A stretch of DNA of 64,000 bases from Microcebus murinus (taxonomy: Eukaryota; Chordata; Mammalia; Primates; Cheirogaleidae): assembly GCF_040939455.1 (NCBI RefSeq), contig NC_134113.1, positions 14,060,501 through 14,124,500 of the forward strand. The letters run 5' to 3'. The position numbers were made by a program, and so were the translations under genes. Every line of letters begins with the position of its first letter. Within the stretch, counting starts at the first letter, position 1. Shown one piece after another: positions 1 through 11,169 of this stretch. Under the pieces are notes generated by a model that saw nothing but the letters and a program-made list of their open reading frames with translations, was not told the DNA's origin and did no database searches.

Positions 1-212
1 TGAATTTTGATCTCTCCGGTCATTTCATAATGACCTTTTTCTTAATAAAACTTTTGACCGAGGTGGGAATAGACCTGGATTCTCAGCTGGAGCCCACTCC
101 CACTTGGCTTGCCATGGACTAACCCTCTTTCTGAGCTGCTCTCACAGATCATTCACTCAGGGCTTAACAAAGGAGTTTGTATTGTTGGTCATCCTTTTGC
201 TGTCTGCATTTT

Positions 213-472
213 CTTTTTATTTTAGAGATGGGGTCTTGCTCTGTTGATCATAGCTCACTGCAGCCTTGAGCTCCTGGGGTCAAGCCATCTTTCTTGAGTA
301 GCTGGGACTACAGGCGTGCACCCCCATGCCCAGCTAATTTAAAAAAAAATTTTTTTAAGATGTAGTCTTGCTATGTTGCCCAGGCTTGTCTTGAACTCCT
401 GAGCTCAAGCAATCCTCCTGCCTCAGCCTCCTGTGTAGCTGGGATTATAGGCATGAGCCACAGTGCCCAGCC
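213..472 (-). mobile_element. Alu SINE, antisense, old
   Basis: Reading the + strand gives the reverse of an Alu dimer: 'gagatggggtcttgctctgtt', 'agctgggactacaggcgtgc', an A/T-rich linker, then a second monomer ending in 'gcatgagccacagtgcccagcc'. It is diverged and lacks a clear target-site duplication. Confidence 0.9.
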
Positions 473-2074
473 TGTTGTCCACATTTTCTATTCTTACCCT
501 CACCTGCTGAACAGTGAGTTCCTGACCAGTTCCTGGTCTTTCTCACCTGTGTATCCCCAGCCGCTTCCCAGATGCCGGGCACAGCAGCAGGTGCCTGAGC
601 AGTGGGCGCTGACTGAACCTGACTCAGCTGAGCAGTGGCTGCCATAGGCCACATCTGAATTCCTTTCTCTTCCTTTAACATGTCACACCACCCAGAGCCT
701 GAGATGTGGGTTTGGAAACCTAGCCTTCGGACAGCTGCTCAGATAAACCAAAAGAAAGCCAAGGCCAGAGGGAGACTTGAAAAACTTCTGGGCTTACGTT
801 TTCATTTTGCAGCCGAGTTAAGGCACAGCTTAACTTATGTGACACACTTGGTAAGCAATGAAGTTGGGACTAAACCTCATGTCACCTGGCTTCCAGCCCC
901 AGCTCCTTCTCCCTTGTCACCAGGCTTGCCCTGCTCAGAGGGATGTTCGCCTCTCCTTTTACACTGGCACAGAAAGTTTCCAAGCTAATAAGCACCATGC
1001 CATCTCCAGGAAGGAAACTTCTCCCAGCCTGTCTTAGGAGAGCTCATTTTTCACTTACAGCTCTTGGCATCAACAACTCAGGCTCGACGGGGATGTTTCT
1101 TACAAGGAGCAGCCGTGCAGTGATTGCTCCACTCTGAGGGCTCTGACTCAGCCCTTCCTCAGCTTCTGGGTTTATTTTAGCCCCACGTTTCTGGGGGAGG
1201 AAACGAGAACATGATCAAGGATCCCGTGGGAAGAGCCTGGGGCCCTCCAGTCCTCTCTGGGAGCCTCAGGAAGCTCTTCACAGCTCCAGCTGCCTTAGAA
1301 ATCCACAGAAATCTGGCTCCTGCAGAACTGGGCTGCTAGCCTGGGGGGTGTGTGCCCCACTTTAAGAAAACCTGCCATTTGGAAATGAGAAGAATTAGGG
1401 CCAAAGGATGAGTCTGAGGTTGATTACTGAGCTAGCAAAGAGTTGCTTTACTGAACGTGGAAGAGCAGAAAGAGCAAGTTCATTGAAGTCCTAGAGTCTG
1501 TTTATAGAGCCAGGAAAGCCTGGGCTTGGGATTCACCTGTCTGAGATTAGGAAGTAGGGGCATGTAGAGGACGAGCCTTGGGCAGGGTCTTCAAGGTCAA
1601 GTGGGGAAGATGGAAAGCGAGTTCCGGGCAGAAGAAGGGGCTTATGCAATTCCTGGAGACGTGAAAGCATGTGACACGTTCCAGTTGTCCGGGTGTCTGC
1701 AATGGCTGCAGCAAAGTCGGAGGGGAAGACAGGCAGGGCTGGGAGCAGCCTCCTCACGTGTCCTGTTGCACGTCTGGCATATTTCTGCTCACACTCTTTT
1801 GCTTAAATCTCTCCCCTAACCCAAAAGCTTTCCCTGTTCTCTGCAGCTACCAAACTCCCCCGCGGTCACTGGCACGTGCCCCGTCTCTCCCGTGCAGCAT
1901 TTCTTGCTGGCCCAGGCCACAGGGTCCCCTCCTCTGGCTTCATCAGCATTTGCCATCAGCGTTGCCCATTGAGCTCTTGGCCCTTGCTCTGTGTGACTCA
2001 TGATATTTCCGTCCGCAACAGAAGCAAATTATCCATGTATGAGCTTTCAGATCCTATCTGTCCTTACCCTTCCT
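473..2074. other. Unique non-coding stretch
   Basis: No gene, RNA gene or recognisable repeat seen. The open frames here (at most 110 residues) overlap each other on both strands and have no recognisable domain. Part of 1800-2000 is pyrimidine-rich and weakly L2-like, but I cannot support a call. Confidence 0.5.
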
Positions 2075-2695
2075 CTGTGTTGATTTTCTATTGCTAGGTA
2101 ATAAATTACTGCAAACTTAGAGGTCCAAGACAACACGCATGTGTTAGTTCACAGTTCTGCAGGGCAGGCGTCCAGCCATGGCGTGGCTGGGTTCTTGTCT
2201 CAGGGTTTCACAAGGCTGAAATTAAGGTGCCAGCCAGGCCACAGTTTTTGTTTTGAATACTCTGGGAAAGAATCCAGTCCCAAACTCCTTGATGTTGTTG
2301 GCCAAAATCGTCCCTTGAGCTTGTAGGATGGAGGTCCTCAGGGCTTCTCTTCCCTCCTGGAGGACACCCTCATTCCTGGCCACGTGGACCCCACGGGCAG
2401 TTCACAACGTGGCTGTTGTTTCTTCTTCCAGGCCGGCAAGAGCACGTCTCTCTGACTTGTTCTTTGGTGACCAACCAGAGAAAAACTTCTGCTTTTAAAG
2501 GGCTCATCTGGTTTGGTCAAGCTGGCCTTGAACTATCTCCCAAAGTGAACGTGTCGTCGAACATAACCCGATCACGGGAGTCATGTCCATCGTGTTCCCA
2601 GCCGCAGAGATTACGTAGGGGATACATGTGTACACGAGAGGGTGGGGACCTTAGGGGACATCTTAGCATTCTGCCTACCATACCCTCCAAGTTCC
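2075..2695 (-). mobile_element. Old LTR fragment, MaLR/ERVL type
   Basis: It starts with 'attgctaggtaataaattac...caaacttagaggtcc' and ends with 'cattctgcctacca'. These are typical of reversed ancient MaLR/ERVL LTRs, whose 3' ends read '...aagccactaag...'. The middle is strongly diverged. Family name and exact ends are uncertain. Confidence 0.5.
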
Positions 2696-3574
2696 TTTCT
2701 GTGGATGAAGGACTTCTGTTTTCAGGGTCAGCTTCTGACTCTCCCCTGTTATCTGGGAAAGAGGCAGATTTCCAAGTAGACACGGTGAGAGCTGGAGCCA
2801 GACTTCTTCTCACAGGAGGTTGCAAGATTGAGAAAGGGCCAGGAGCACGGGCTTTTGGAAAGGGAATGAGCATCAGGCCTGCGAGCATCAGGACTGGAGG
2901 AAGAGGAAGTAACAGGAAATGCTTATTGGGGGTGGGGATGGGCAGATGAGAGCAGCAGGGTCTCAGGCTACTGCATGGGGGGACGTGGAGAGAACCAGGC
3001 AGGAAAGAATCACAGGCCTGATTTGGGGCCAAGATTTGGTATGGAAAAGAATGAGAAAGGAAATTGAAAGGAATAGGGACCAGAGATTTTTAGAAGCACT
3101 GCTTTGCGCAATAAATTGCATCCTCTGGGATATGCTTTGAAAGAAGACAGTAAAAACATAAATTTGCTTTGAATAATGTTGGTTGCTGGGCTGTCTTTCC
3201 TTGAATGTGACACTGTGCAGAGACAGGCTGGTGACACATTTTCTGGATGCACACGTAGGGACCTTATCTTACTAGGCAAGCTATAAGCAGGGTTGCCCTG
3301 TGACGTCAACAGAAATACTGAGCAGCACGTTAATAGAGAAGCATGGATTTTCACAGACACGTGCCATCTAACATCGTGAGACATCTTATTTATTACACAA
3401 GACACATAGCATCTCATTCCCAAAGACCCGCGCCAGTGCCAGACATCTGGAATCCCATCCGGGAGCGCTTCAAGGTCAAGGACTGCGCCTTGATCCTATC
3501 TATGTCCTCCTGGTTCCCAGCACAGAATAGAAATATGAGAAAATGAGCCTTGCAACCAAACCTATTCGGTTAAT
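2696..3574. other. Unique non-coding stretch
   Basis: No gene or recognisable repeat. It contains a perfect CRE-like octamer at 3301-3308, listed separately. The 171-residue minus frame overlapping 2517-3032 runs into the LTR remnant and is judged spurious. Confidence 0.5.
3301..3308. promoter_or_regulatory. Perfect CRE octamer (TGACGTCA)
   Basis: The sequence tgacgtca is the full palindromic cAMP-response element bound by CREB/ATF factors. It sits in repeat-free DNA with no promoter features nearby, so function is unproven. Such CpG-containing octamers are rare by chance in CpG-depleted mammalian DNA. Confidence 0.35.
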
Positions 3575-3760
3575 AAATATAATAGCTAACGTTTATAGAG
3601 TACTTAGAGAATTTCGGATAACATTCCAAGACATCGTTATTTTCCCTATTTTGATGATGAGAACTGAGGCACAGAGAGGTTAAGTGACTTGTTCAAGTTC
3701 ACGCAGCTCATAAATTCTAAAGCCAGGAATGTAGTACAGGCACTCAGGTCTTTAGTCCAG
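3575..3760 (-). mobile_element. MIR SINE
   Basis: The + strand shows the reverse MIR pattern: 'agctaacgtttatagagtactta', then 'gaactgaggcacagagaggttaagtgacttg' and 'cacgcagctcata'. This is the complement of the MIR 'cctcagtttcctcatctgtaaaatgg' core. Confidence 0.85.
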
Positions 3761-3969
3761 GTAGTTGTCTGTAAGCTATGACCGTCTAGTAAGGAAGAGT
3801 GGGGTTAATATACTGTAGGTTTTCTACCTTGAAGGGAGAGATAAGACCCCAGACGGAAGAAGTTAGTGTGAAAGCTTCCTGGGTGCCTTCCTGCGAGCGC
3901 TGGAGAACACACGGTGCCCTCCATGCCCTTGCTGGGAAGGCCTGGAGGTGAACCAGCAGCGCTGGCCAC

Positions 3970-4080
3970 CAGGGAGCTGATTAGAAATGCGAACTGAGAA
4001 TCTTAGGCACCACTCCCAGACCTAATGAATTCAAATCTTTGTAATTCATGTGCACATTAAAGTTTGAGCAGCACCATCCT
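3970..4080 (+). mobile_element. MER5A-like hAT non-autonomous element
   Basis: Contains 'agctgattagaaatgcgaactgagaatctt..ggcaccactcccagacctaatgaattc' and ends 'cacattaaagtttgagcagcacc', matching the MER5A layout of a Charlie-type hAT element with its 3' end 'aaagtttgagaaccactg'. Confidence 0.75.
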
Positions 4081-4154
4081 AAGCCTTATTACCAAGGCCA
4101 GCATGGTTCAGTTCAATAAAGCTTTTCCCAACGATGGAAATGTCCTATGCCTGC

Positions 4155-4331
4155 ACTGTCGCAGCACGGTAACCCCCTAGTCACACATAGCTGTGAAGCA
4201 CCTAAGCCGCATGTGGCTATTAAGTGCATGTGGCCAGTACAACTAAAAGTGATTTTTTTACATGTTATGTTATTTTGGTAAATTTAGATTTAAATAGCCT
4301 CATGGGGCTAGTGCCTACCACTTTGGACTAC
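4155..4331. mobile_element. Short hAT-type DNA transposon fragment
   Basis: Both ends resemble 'cagtgctgtccaatag / gtagccactagccacatgtggctatt': 'gcatgtggctattaagtgcatgtgg' at 4209-4233 and 'tggggctagtgcctaccactttggac' at 4304-4329. It shares these ends with the long decayed copy at 15.3-18.35 kb, so it is probably a deletion derivative of the same family. Confidence 0.6.
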
Positions 4332-4589
4332 CATTTTCTCCTTGTGTTTATTCCTCCATGATTCAATAATCCCAGCACACCTATGTGCTCTTCAGCAGTC
4401 TGTGCACTGTCTCATGCTCACACATGTAGTTATCATCCTCTGGTTACTCAACCATGTTCATTGCCAGCTGCAAGCTCTCTAAGCCAACAATCAAGCCTTA
4501 TTAGGAAACTTAATATTACCTTCAGGATGCCCTCCGCTATAAGTAACAGGAAAGAAATGTTCGCTGGAAACACGCCTTGCCCACCTTCC

Positions 4590-4668
4590 TATTTTAAATT
4601 AGCATCCTCCTCCTCTACACTCCCTAGCTATTTTTCACACTTTATTTTCCTCTGTACCATTTGACATG
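4590..4668 (+). mobile_element. L2 LINE 3' region, left part
   Basis: Pyrimidine-rich L2 3' untranslated sequence ('cctctgtaccatttgacatg') that stops at an LTR insertion and resumes at 5215. The joined order (..gacatg / ctacatatttcacttgctta..) follows the L2 pattern 'gacatactatatatttta'. Confidence 0.65.
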
Positions 4669-5214
4669 TGTGGGGAACGGAGGGGAAAAAAAAAAAAAAA
4701 ACCCAACTTGTTCCTGTACCCTCCTAGGTTCTCTGGCTGGAGTCTTGCAAATTAGACTGGCAAAAGACAGATCAGCTAGAGAGAAACAGAGTTTATTAAC
4801 ACATGGGAGAAAACTGGTGATGAGTAGCTCAAGGGGGTGATTGAACTTGGGCTTATACAGTATCTTAACAAAGAACAATACATTTGTAGAGAAGCAATTA
4901 GACTAAGGAAAGGCTTCAGGTTCCCACGTTGGCGTGAACAGAAAGGTTAAGTCCATGGGGGAACTAATGGAGGAAGGCTCATCTGTGCAAGTCCACCCCA
5001 GTACTCACTTTCTGTCTTCTCGTGACCGTAAACCTTCCCTGGGAGGAGGGATGTGTAGCAGTCCTCTTTCTCAGAAGTTTCTGCTTTTAGTCAAAGAAGG
5101 GAAGCTCTAGGACAGCTTCTTTTTGCATCTTTTGAATTGCAAATGCCTTCAGCTCAAAATAGTCCTTATGCCAAAGTGGCACATTTTGGGGTGGCATGTT
5201 TTTGATCCCCTCTG
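4669..5214 (-). mobile_element. Solo LTR of an endogenous retrovirus, inserted in L2
   Basis: A 546-base block that splits an L2 and is flanked on both sides by CATG (4665-4668 and 5215-5218), a 4-bp duplication typical of class I (ERV1) elements. It starts TGTGGGG. A 'tttatt' near 4794 would be AATAAA on the minus strand. It is the same family as the LTR at 61033-61718: both share 'atcttaacaaa(a)gaacaatac' and 'ccttatgccaaagtgg'. No internal viral genes are present. Confidence 0.7.
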
Positions 5215-5290
5215 CATGCTACATATTTCACTTGCTTATTTGTGTGTGTCTCACCTCAATAAAAGCTTCATGAAGGCAAGTGCTAACTGT
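5215..5290 (+). mobile_element. L2 LINE 3' end, right part
   Basis: 'ctacatatttcacttgcttatttgtgtgtgtctcacc...aaaagcttcatgaaggcaagtgc' follows the L2 3' end ('gctccatgagggcagg'). It continues the fragment broken at 4668. Confidence 0.7.
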
Positions 5291-5460
5291 TAGGGATAGA
5301 AAAATTGACATTCCAAAGGCTTCATGTATCTGGGTATATGGTAATGGCTACAACATAATTAAGGTTTTTTTTGTATGTGCCAGAACCATTCAAAGCACTT
5401 GGCAAACATTATGTCATTTAATTTTCTCAGGAACCCTGAGAAAGCTGTGACTTATACCCA

Positions 5461-5795
<335 letters not shown>

Positions 5796-5799
5796 TGAA

Positions 5800-7194
5800 G
5801 AAACTGACAATCAGAAAAAGGACAACTATCTTCCTCTTATTTGATCTAAACTTTTAATTCTTGAATTAGCTATAACCAAATTAGAAATAATTGGGATAAC
5901 AAAGATCTCCTTACAAGAGGCACTGGAGCTGCTAATGCTAAGATCCAGAGAACAGGAGTTAATTATCTTGGAAAGATGTGTCTTCAGAGGCTAAGATACA
6001 GCATTCTGTACTGATTTATGCTTTTCTTGGGGAAATAATATCAAATTAAATTTTATTGTCTCTTCTGCTGCTCCCCTTTTCCATATTAACGGTTTAATCT
6101 GCGTGATGGGTGTTGGATGTGCACCTTAGGGCTGTTTACAGCAGTTGGTGAAGTGCTTAACATTCTAAAGAAATTAACTGTCTGGTGAAGAGGACTCCTG
6201 AGGACAGAAGAGCAAGATACAGACAGGATGTCTGATGACTCTGGCTTTCTTCTGGAAGAAAGATAAATGGAGTGGCTGTCTCTTGGTTCTCCTCCAAACT
6301 CACTGGCTTCTTTTACATTCTTTTGCTAATATTTCCTTCTCTGCTCACCCCTTGTATGTAGATACTCCCAAAGTTCATCCTCGTCCATTCCGTCCTCCAG
6401 TGCTGTGCTCTTTCTGTGGGCTATCTCCCCCATCTGGCATCTCAGGAGGCAAGGGAAGGGCCCAGGTGAGGAGCACAAAGAACCCAAGACACCCAGGGAT
6501 GGTATTTAAACACACACTTCTGCTTTCTTTTTTGCAGAACATCCAGAAATCACGGCACCAGAAACTTCAGGCAAGTTCCTGGGGGTACTCTAATTTTTCC
6601 CAGAGTAGAACCCTAGCAAGGTACTCCAATTGGCTGCAGTGAAAGAACTTTGATTTGAACATGGCCAGTCATCTATCGAATGGACCCAGATATTTTCAGA
6701 ACCCTCCAAATCTTCCAGAAGTCTCCAAAACAAACAAGTCCAGAAGCCTCAGGAGGGTTCCTTGGGGGATGCCCTGAATTTTCCTAGCACAAGTCCTAAA
6801 ACTATGTCCTTCAAATGTGAATGGACTGACAAAATATCACAAATGAGTAATTCATGGAGGCCATGCTTCCATCATCTGGGGGAAAAAAAAGGAAGAAAAA
6901 AGAAAAATGTGCCTGGAATAGAGCCAACATACAGAGGGAAGCAGAGCAAAGAGATGGAGAGCAAGATAAGACTTGATGACATCATGGGGACCCCTGAATC
7001 CAGCTGTGCCTGAAGACTGGTCTAGGACTTCCCAGTAATATTGTTAATAGAATTTAAAACTCCATATTTTTATGATTTTGTTTTGTTTTGAGTTAGCCTG
7101 AATTGGACTTTCTATCGATTACCATCAAATTCTAATAGATTTTCCATTTATGTGTGGATGACTTCTAGGTTGACATCTCTTACCTGTTTCTCTT
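5800..7194. other. Unique non-coding stretch with a diverged internal repeat
   Basis: No gene recognised. About 6560-6630 and 6738-6808 resemble each other ('ccagaaacttcaggcaagttcctggggg' versus 'cagaagcctcaggagggttccttggggg'), suggesting an old tandem duplication or an unrecognised repeat. The 135-residue frame at 6235-6642 has no recognisable domain. Confidence 0.5.
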
Positions 7195-8140
7195 TCCTGA
7201 CTTTCAGACCTAAATATTCAATGAGCTGCTTATGCAGATATTTCTCAGGATATCCTCACAGATCTCTCAACTGAACATGACACAAACTGAATCTCCGTTC
7301 ACCCCACCCTTTCCCCAGCTCTGTCCCTCAAGCTACAAGACCTGCTTTTTTGCCAGCCTCATTCTCCTAGCACCTCCTGACCTAGTTTCCCAAACCAGGA
7401 ATCTTGGAGTCTCCACCTCTCTTTCTCATCTCCCATACCTACTCATGCATCAAGTTCTCTTCCAAAACAGCTCAGAATTCATCCTCTCCTCTCCAATCCT
7501 ACTGATAGCTCCCCGATTCAGTCTGTCATCACCTCTTACTTGGCAATGGCCTCCTAACTGGTCCCCCTGTCTCTGGTTTTTCCTTCCTAAATGTAGCCTG
7601 CCATCATTCTACTCTACAGATACAAAATTAGGTCCCTCTGACCCCTCCCTCCCACTCTGCAAGCCTCCTGTGTGACCCCATAACTATTGGGGTGACTTTT
7701 TAATCCTTTAGCATGACATTCAAAGCCACTTACAACATTTTCCAGTCTCCATCTCTGGCCCTTGCTCCCCAGCCTCACCTTCCATGCTCTTGTGGTCTTG
7801 CTGTTTCCAGAATACTCCATATAGGTCAACACTTCTTGTTTTTGCACAGGTAAAACCGCATGATCACTAGCACTTTCTCTCTGTATCCATCTAAGACTGC
7901 ATCCTACAAGACAGAACTACCTGTTCCTGTGTGCTCCCCAAACACTTTATATGAAATATCTTTGATAGAACTTTCCCCACTGCATCATAATTGGCTTTTT
8001 TCAATGTGTATCTATTTCATTAGACTCATGAGAGTTCCTTGAACAATTAGACCAAGACTTATGCACCTTTGTATGCATGAACTTAACACAGTGCCTGGGA
8101 CATAGGAGATGCTCAATAGAAGTTTACTGACTTGAATCGA
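7195..8140 (+). mobile_element. L2 LINE, long 3' portion
   Basis: L2 order is clear: 'caactgaacatgacacaaactgaatctcc', 'ggcaatggcctcctaactggtccccctg', 'agcatgacattcaaagcc', 'cagtgcctgggacataggagatgctcaatagaagtttactga'. The first of these covers decayed codons at the reverse-transcriptase C-terminal end. Frames such as 7232-7675 are remnants of this element, not host genes. Confidence 0.88.
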
Positions 8141-8461
8141 GATAAATGAGCCACTGACACCTTCTCTTGGCTTGCATCTCTCATGGTCCCTATTCACAAC
8201 CAGCCCTCAGTTACAGTCCTGCCACTGGATAAGGACATAAACCTGTTGTGAACTTGTAATGTGCCCTACACATAATGCAGGATAGTAATTATAATTCCTT
8301 GAGCAATAGAAAAAAAGGCATTGATCAACTGAACATTATTTGGGCTCATTTTTAGATCCCCGCCAGAGCAAGAAGGGACGGAGTAATCTTTAGTGGCTGT
8401 CCCATATTTACCGCTTACTAGCTGTAGTAAATTGTAAAAAATAGACACAAATCTTCCTATA

Positions 8462-8791
8462 CAGTAGTCCCTCCTTACTGTGGTTTCGCTTTTCACGGTT
8501 TTAGTTATTCACCATACAAAAATAGATGAGTTTGATACTATAAGATATTTTGAGAGACATAGAAAAAGACAAAATTCACATAACTTTTATTATAGTATAT
8601 TGTTATAATTGCTCTATTTTATTATTAGTTATTATTGTTAATCTCTTACTGTGCCTAATTTCTAAATTAAAATTCATCATAGGTATGTATGTAGAAGAAC
8701 AATACAGCATATGCAGGGCTTGGTACTGTCTGTGGTTTCAGGCATCCACTGGAGGTCTTGGATGTATCCCTGTGGATAAGGGGGGTGACTG
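8462..8791. mobile_element. Tigger/pogo-like non-autonomous DNA transposon
   Basis: It has inverted ends: 'cagtagtccctccttactgtgg' on the left and 'ggataaggggggtgactg' on the right. The left end is preceded by TA, the usual Tc1/mariner target. The right part reads 'tggtttcaggcatccactggaggtcttgg', a known Tigger 3' motif. At about 330 bases it is an internally deleted copy. Confidence 0.8.
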
Positions 8792-8929
8792 TCCCTGTAT
8801 TCTTGCCTCATTGTAAGGTGACCTTCAGGCTCCTATCACTAAGAGGTGAATGCTATTTCTTTATTCTTTGATTATGACATTGACCATATGCTTTACATTT
8901 GCCAGTGAGAGAGTAGTAAATATGATGCC

Positions 8930-9293
8930 AGCCTCGGTTGAAAAATACTTGAATGTTAGTACTTGCTAAGGCAGCTTGCTATGGAAACTCTGTGGCAACT
9001 GCCGTGTGAATAAGCCCAGGTTAGTCTACTAGACATGTATAGCCCGATCTTCTCCATCATCCCAGCTAATAGCCACCACCAGCTGTCAGACATGTAAGTG
9101 GGACCCTCTTAAAACAAGCAGTCCTCAGCTGACTATAGCTTTGCATGAATGAGCCAAGAAAGACCAGCAGAAGAACTACCCAAGAAATCTCAAGTTAAAT
9201 GGCCAACTCACAGAAACATGAGCTAATAAATAGTTGTTGTTTTAAAGTACTAATTTGGAGATGGTTGTTACACAGCAAAAACTAACTGATACA
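8930..9293 (+). mobile_element. MLT1-type LTR (MaLR)
   Basis: The 3' part reads 'catgagctaataaatagttgttgttttaaagtactaatttggagatggttgttacacagcaaaaactaactgatac', the classic MLT1 end. The upstream 'agctgtcagacatgtaagtg' also fits. The 5' boundary is unclear. Confidence 0.75.
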
Positions 9294-9410
9294 TACTAGC
9301 CATGTGACCTTGAACAAGTCATGTTACCTCTTGAGGCCCCATGTTTTTTATAAATAAAATGGGATGCAATCTCTATTTTGGCTCACAGGACTGTAGTGAG
9401 GGCCAGTCAA
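9294..9410 (+). mobile_element. MIR SINE
   Basis: 'agccatgtgaccttgaacaagtcatgttacctcttgaggcccc' and 'aaataaaatgggatgcaa' match the MIR core in sense orientation. It directly abuts the MLT1 end, so the LTR probably inserted into it. Confidence 0.75.
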
Positions 9411-10039
9411 AATATGATTTTAAAATCCCTTCCTAAGTTGGAATTAATGTATAACCATGACACTTCTTTGGGTATATTTAATTAATGTGCACATTCAGCA
9501 CTGTTGCAGGCTGTCTTTTAGACTCTCTATGCAAGGTGCCTGTGGTCTTAGACTGAGTATTCCTGGAAGCCATGGACAGTTTTTTATTTGTTCAGTAGCG
9601 CACCATAATCTGTAGAAAGAAGCCCATTAATAAGTGGATACCGCACTAATGATAAGGCTCAGGACATCTGAGATTACTGGACCCCAAAGGCACTCTGAAC
9701 CCTGGGGACTATCAACAAGGAAAGTGGGATCTGGCATCTTGCAGAATCCCTAAGGAATCTTTTTGAAAGACTACCAAGAGCCACAGGAGCAAGTGCCAGT
9801 ATCCAAGTGCTTTTCAACCTGTGTTTGTGTCATATTTGCTACTGTCTCACTGATCAATGCAAATCACATGGCCAAAGTAATATTTGAGAAATGAAGAAAG
9901 ACCCTCCACCTTTAGATGGGAGGTGATGCAAGGTCACCTTGCAAAGGGATGAGAATCCAGGTATAGGAAGAATGTGCGCCAAAATAAATTCTGAATGCTA
10001 AATAACTAATAATTAGCCTCATCAATGACTTCCATTTTC
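9411..10039. other. Unique non-coding stretch
   Basis: Nothing recognisable beyond AT-rich single-copy sequence. There is no open frame of note. Confidence 0.5.
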
Positions 10040-10150
10040 ACTATTTCAATCACCTGGAGAAACTGGGCATTATCTCCTTCTTACAAATGAGGAAATAAAA
10101 CTCAGAGCAGAACAGGGTGGGAGAAGTGACTTGTTTCCAAAGAGCCTGCA
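10040..10150 (-). mobile_element. MIR SINE fragment
   Basis: 'cattatctccttcttacaaatgaggaaataaaactcagagcag' is the complement of the MIR 'ctcatctgtaaaatgg' core. Confidence 0.65.
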
Positions 10151-10535
10151 GATGAACTCTAGATGCAGAGAGTAAAATCCCCACAGCTGTCAAGTGGGAA
10201 CAGGATCCTGTGATCCTAGGGGAATGGAGGTTCCAGCTGGGCTCCCACCCTCCTAAACTCACTGCAAGGACGGCCCTGAATTAGTCATGAGCACTCTGGT
10301 ATCAGACACGCTGGGAGGTCTATTTAAAGCCAAAGGACTCAGGGTGAGCTGAGGACTGCAGAGGATACACGACTAGGAAGCTCAGGCACATTGTAGGAAA
10401 GAAATGATGATAGCTGAAGCCACATGTCATTCTCTGTGACCTCAGTGCCTAGCACAGGACCTCGCGTAGACGGGGCATGCAGCAAATGTATGCATATTGG
10501 GATAAATTATTCTGCCTTTCCTATTTCATTTGTTC

Positions 10536-10602
10536 CTTTGTCATTTAAGGAGCATTTTTATGTACCTCTGAGATGCCAGGCAGTGACAAAGCGAAAGCCT
10601 GG
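10536..10602 (-). mobile_element. L2 3' end fragment, left part
   Basis: 'gagcatttttatgtacctctgagatgccaggcagtgacaaagc' follows the reversed L2 3' end 'tattgagcacctactatgtgccaggcactg'. It is interrupted at 10603 and resumes near 10930. Confidence 0.55.
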
Positions 10603-10925
10603 TGTTGTGGGTTGAATTGCATCCTCCTACAAAAGATATTTTGAAATTCTAACCCTTCTTCCACCTGTAAATGTGACCTTATTTGGAAATAGGATCCTTG
10701 CAGATGTAATCAAGTTAAAGCGAGGTCGTGCTGGAATAGGGTGAGCCCTAATCCAGTGGCTGGTGTCTTTATAAGAGAAAGGAGAGGGTGATTTGGACGC
10801 AGAGACACAGGGAAGAAGGCCAAGTGACAACAGAGGCAGAGATTAGAGTGATGCAGCTGCAAGTCAAGGAACATCAAGGGTTGCTGACAACAGACTCCAG
10901 TGGAGGAGGCAGATGCATGAACACA
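10603..10925 (+). mobile_element. MLT1-type LTR (MaLR)
   Basis: It starts TGTTGTGGGTTGAATTGCATCC and continues 'aatgtgaccttatttggaaataggatccttgcagatgtaatcaagttaaagcgaggtc...tcctaatccagtggctggtgtctttataag', the standard MaLR LTR order. It appears inserted in an L2. The 3' end is poorly defined. Confidence 0.8.
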
Positions 10926-10929
10926 TCAA

Positions 10930-11165
10930 TGTAGCACAATAAGCCAAGAATAATATGACCGAGGTACGTGCAAAGTATTGTAAGAGCACAGGGGAGGGAG
11001 TCATTAAGCTCTTCCTCAAGGAAACAGAGAAGTCCTCATGAATCAGGTGATATTTAAGTAGGATTTGGAAGAATGGATGAGCAGAGTTCAATAAGCAAAA
11101 AAAGTAGGAAAAGATACTTCAGGTGGTGTTGACAGAAAATGCAAAGGATTGGAGGCCCAGGCTGG
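10930..11165 (-). mobile_element. L2 LINE, right part
   Basis: 'gtaagagcacaggggaggg...ttcctcaaggaaac...gatatttaagtaggatttggaagaatgg' follows the reversed L2 3' untranslated pattern 'gtgacatttgagctgggtcttgaagg'. Confidence 0.6.
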
Positions 11166-11169
11166 AATG

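Noticed and set aside
2416..3032. Opposed 177- and 171-residue frames
   Set aside because: They mirror each other across an old LTR remnant and have no domain.
7232..7675. 147-residue plus frame
   Set aside because: It is L2 LINE sequence; at most a decayed remnant of the L2 ORF2 end, not a host gene.
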